NCBI GenBank assembly: GCA_002706095.1
Contig: PAJP01000006.1
Span: 1 to 41,005 of the forward strand
Source of the DNA: Methylophaga sp.
GTDB lineage: Bacteria; Pseudomonadota; Gammaproteobacteria; Nitrosococcales; Methylophagaceae
Length of the DNA: 41,005 nt
Direction of reading: 5' to 3'
Shown: piece after piece, positions 39,042 to 41,005 of the stretch
How positions within the stretch are numbered: position 1 is the stretch's first letter
How the letters are laid out: each line of letters opens with the position of its first letter
The notes under the pieces: generated by a model
Databases searched by the model: none
Seen by the model: the letters and a program-made list of their open reading frames with translations, nothing else
What the model was told of the DNA's origin: nothing
Position numbers and translations under genes: made by a program

Positions 39042-41005
39042 TTACATAGCGCTGATAATAAAGGCTAGAAGTTCTTCATAGCGCACGCCGTAACGGTTCC
39101 CAGCAGGGCGGTATTCTTGTACTACCTCGCTACCTGCTGATCTAGTCAGTGCGCCATTGCCATCGTACTCATTTTCCCAAGACTGAATGATCTCTTCTTG
39201 CTCGCCCCACTCGTCGTAGCAGAGGATGCCGTAGCGGTGAGCATCAAGCCCTTCATCTGCGAAGGCTTCGGCAACCTCCTGTGCAATCACGCCAACGTGA
39301 ATGCGAGCATCAGCTCCCTTTTTTTCGACGGCATCGCGGAAGCGGAATTTTTTGACTAGGCTTTTTAGCCGCTTTGCGACTAGCGCCTCCGACGCATCAA
39401 GAGTCGAGATATCCTGTTTTTCACGCTCGTCGGACGTGTTTATTGTGCCCGTGGTCGAGTAAATCTCCGACCACCTGTAACTAGGGCTGCCCGTAGAGAA
39501 TTCAGAATCTACTGAAGGCCTGATCTGACCCTCAAAAATTGACGATGAGGAGTAAAATATCAAAGACCCTTGCCCCGTTGCTGCGCCACCCCCTATAGAA
39601 AGGATTCTTGTGTCAAAATCTGCTGTCCCTGCCACAAGTGTTCTAAAGTCAATGTATCGAGAGCCCTTGTCGCGATCAGCGCCAAGGAGTAGTCGCCTAC
39701 CCGAAAACTCAAACAAGTTCTTATCGTCTAAATCAGCCGCAGCGAAAGTGTTTGCATTCCAATGCGCTGTCGTCTGCATAGACCCCATTACATTGCCACC
39801 TTTAACAAAAAGGTGTGTCGCGCCCTTAGTTAAAGAATCTAAATTCCCGTTTGCTATACAATTTGAAACATAGCTAAACCTTCCGTCTCCTGAGTCTACA
39901 GCATCAATAAGCGATCCTATATTTAATCCAATAATATTGGATATTATGTTATTGCTGCTTGGAATCCTTATGGCGGTTCTGCTTGGTGTCCTGCTAGTAT
40001 TACACTGTATTGTTGTATTACTTATAACAGAACGCTCCGCTATAATATCAAGTGCGACGTATTCACTTTTAGTAGTAGTGGTTGCTTCCTCTCTTTCAAG
40101 AATGAAGCAATTACTGATGAACACTGCGGTTATCATTTCCGACACGCCGTATCCTGTGATTCTAACCCCCCTAGTGTATGCGGCAATATGCGAACCCTCT
40201 ATAACATGATTATTGGAAGGGCTGATTAAATCATGGAACTCTATACCAACATCGACAGACACTATAGTTAGCCCGGAAAAAATTCCTCCTTCTGACTGAC
40301 CGGATACATCAATACCGGTTCCTAGTAAGAAAATCTGGCTATCTGAAATGCGCAAGCCTGTAACTGTTGATACTCTAATTCCAATAGAGCTGGTTCTACT
40401 AGGAAATTTTGCGTTGAGTTCTGACCCGCATACATAGACATTATCAAGCAAGACCTCGTCAACATCATCAAGATCAATAGCGCATCCCCACTCAGCCGAA
40501 TCTCCCACACTGCTATCATATGCCGCCGAAGTGGTTATTGAAACATCTCTTAACACTAAAGCGGGATCATGTGGCGCATAGCTTTGCTTGCCTTTGAAGT
40601 AAATGCCGGTGTGACTATCTCCATCAGTTAATAGTGAAACACTCTCTACTATCGTGCTGATATAAATTGTATCGCTTAGCGAGAGGTTAAAATTTAGGCC
40701 GTTGCAGTTTTCAAACAAAAGCCGCGTCACTGATCGGCTATCACCGCGCACTGAGCAATATCGAGTTACTGTTTGCAAATTAGACGTAATGCGGAAAATG
40801 CCAGCAGGTATAAACATCTCTTGGCTAGCAGTATTGATCTGTGCGATCGCGCCGTTAAAAGGCGCTGTATCATCCGCAACGCCATCGCCAATAGCCCCGA
40901 ACTGTTTCACATTGACCGTGGCACCAAACAACCCCTTAGCTTGCAATCCACTGCCCGACAAGTTGATAAACGACCCACCATCATCCGTACCAGTCCCCGC
41001 TGCTA
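39042..41005 (-). CDS. tailspike with pectate-lyase-like beta helix and S74 chaperone (5' end outside window)
   Basis: At least 654 codons; no stop between the first internal TTG/ATG and the right edge, so the N-terminus is missing. After GSGLQAKGLFG comes VNVKQFGAIGDGVADDTAPF, the start of a pectate-lyase-3/beta-helix domain, and long beta-helix repeats follow. The C-terminus (DEREKQDISTLDASEALVAK, then HVGVIAQEVAEAF) is an S74 intramolecular chaperone that cuts itself off after trimer folding. It should bind or degrade host surface sugar. GC is clearly higher than in the neighbours. Confidence 0.88.
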   Translation of the reverse strand, partial: AAGTGTDDGGSFINLSGSGLQAKGLFGATVNVKQFGAIGDGVADDTAPFNGAIAQINTASQEMFIPAGIFRITSNLQTVTRYCSVRGDSRSVTRLLFENCNGLNFNLSLSDTIYISTIVESVSLLTDGDSHTGIYFKGKQSYAPHDPALVLRDVSITTSAAYDSSVGDSAEWGCAIDLDDVDEVLLDNVYVCGSELNAKFPSRTSSIGIRVSTVTGLRISDSQIFLLGTGIDVSGQSEGGIFSGLTIVSVDVGIEFHDLISPSNNHVIEGSHIAAYTRGVRITGYGVSEMITAVFISNCFILEREEATTTTKSEYVALDIIAERSVISNTTIQCNTSRTPSRTAIRIPSSNNIISNIIGLNIGSLIDAVDSGDGRFSYVSNCIANGNLDSLTKGATHLFVKGGNVMGSMQTTAHWNANTFAAADLDDKNLFEFSGRRLLLGADRDKGSRYIDFRTLVAGTADFDTRILSIGGGAATGQGSLIFYSSSSIFEGQIRPSVDSEFSTGSPSYRWSEIYSTTGTINTSDEREKQDISTLDASEALVAKRLKSLVKKFRFRDAVEKKGADARIHVGVIAQEVAEAFADEGLDAHRYGILCYDEWGEQEEIIQSWENEYDGNGALTRSAGSEVVQEYRPAGNRYGVRYEELLAFIISAM

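Noticed and set aside
39610-40209. Plus-strand ORFs opposite the tailspike, one with hydrophobic stretches
   Set aside because: They are mirror frames of beta-helix repeats, with no ribosome site and no promoter.
1-41005. tRNA genes, CRISPR arrays, integrase or lysogeny repressor
   Set aside because: No cloverleaf, spaced repeat array, tyrosine/serine integrase or CI-like gene was recognised by eye. A tRNA scan would be needed to exclude tRNAs fully.
1-41005. Phage-encoded RNA polymerase
   Set aside because: No single-subunit or virion RNA polymerase motif in any large ORF; the visible promoters are sigma70-type.

Overview
This window is part of the genome of a lytic, double-stranded DNA tailed bacteriophage. 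The host is very probably a Gram-negative, likely gammaproteobacterial, bacterium. The evidence is a dense set of small overlapping genes with strong Shine-Dalgarno sites, a complete phage replication and nucleotide-metabolism block, sigma70-type promoters with no phage RNA polymerase in view, a glycoside hydrolase 24 endolysin and tail fibre/tailspike genes. Head, terminase and most tail-morphogenesis genes are outside the window, so the genome is larger than 41 kb. I cannot name the phage genus.

Layout. (1) 32-5706, plus strand: small, mostly unrecognised genes, then a Pif1/Dda-like helicase and a coiled-coil/HTH protein. (2) 5707-6735: about 1 kb without a convincing gene, with hairpins, two terminators, scattered complementary repeats and an abrupt switch from C-rich to G-rich strand. 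(3) 6736-10351, minus strand: an accessory-looking island of unrecognised small genes, many with their own sigma70-like promoter, two sharing an 18-bp element just downstream of the -10. It includes a very acidic protein and a frameshifted zinc-ribbon gene. (4) 10681-15563, minus strand: a second operon of small genes, including a SleB-type cell-wall hydrolase. (5) 15564-15840: AT-rich divergent promoter region. (6) 15841-32904, plus strand: a long operon starting with a DenV-like pyrimidine-dimer glycosylase, then PhoH, an AP2-type homing endonuclease, T7-gp4-like primase-helicase, family B DNA polymerase, DsbA-like protein, acidic-tailed ssDNA-binding protein, FEN/T7-gp6-like 5' nuclease, RuvC-like and endonuclease VII-like nucleases, MazG-like pyrophosphohydrolase, class I ribonucleotide reductase (NrdB, NrdA) and a glutaredoxin. 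(7) 32984-41005, minus strand: late genes with the lysis cassette, a tail-fibre assembly-like protein, an HNH endonuclease, a 722-aa tail fibre ending in a C-type-lectin-like (DUF1566) domain, and a tailspike cut by the window edge.

The genes fit one logic. The rightward operon repairs, copies and recombines DNA and makes dNTPs. The two leftward early-looking blocks probably act on the host. The right-hand leftward block recognises and lyses the host.

The most notable observations are these. The last ~40 codons of the tail fibre look like a diversity-generating-retroelement variable region (GC jump, NNC codons, lectin fold), but no reverse transcriptase or template repeat is in the window. 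The ATP-cone regulatory domain sits on NrdB and not on NrdA. An intein with an atypical C-terminal Gln lies exactly at the NrdA catalytic cysteine. The leftward accessory island has a repeated promoter architecture and a DNA-mimic-like acidic protein.
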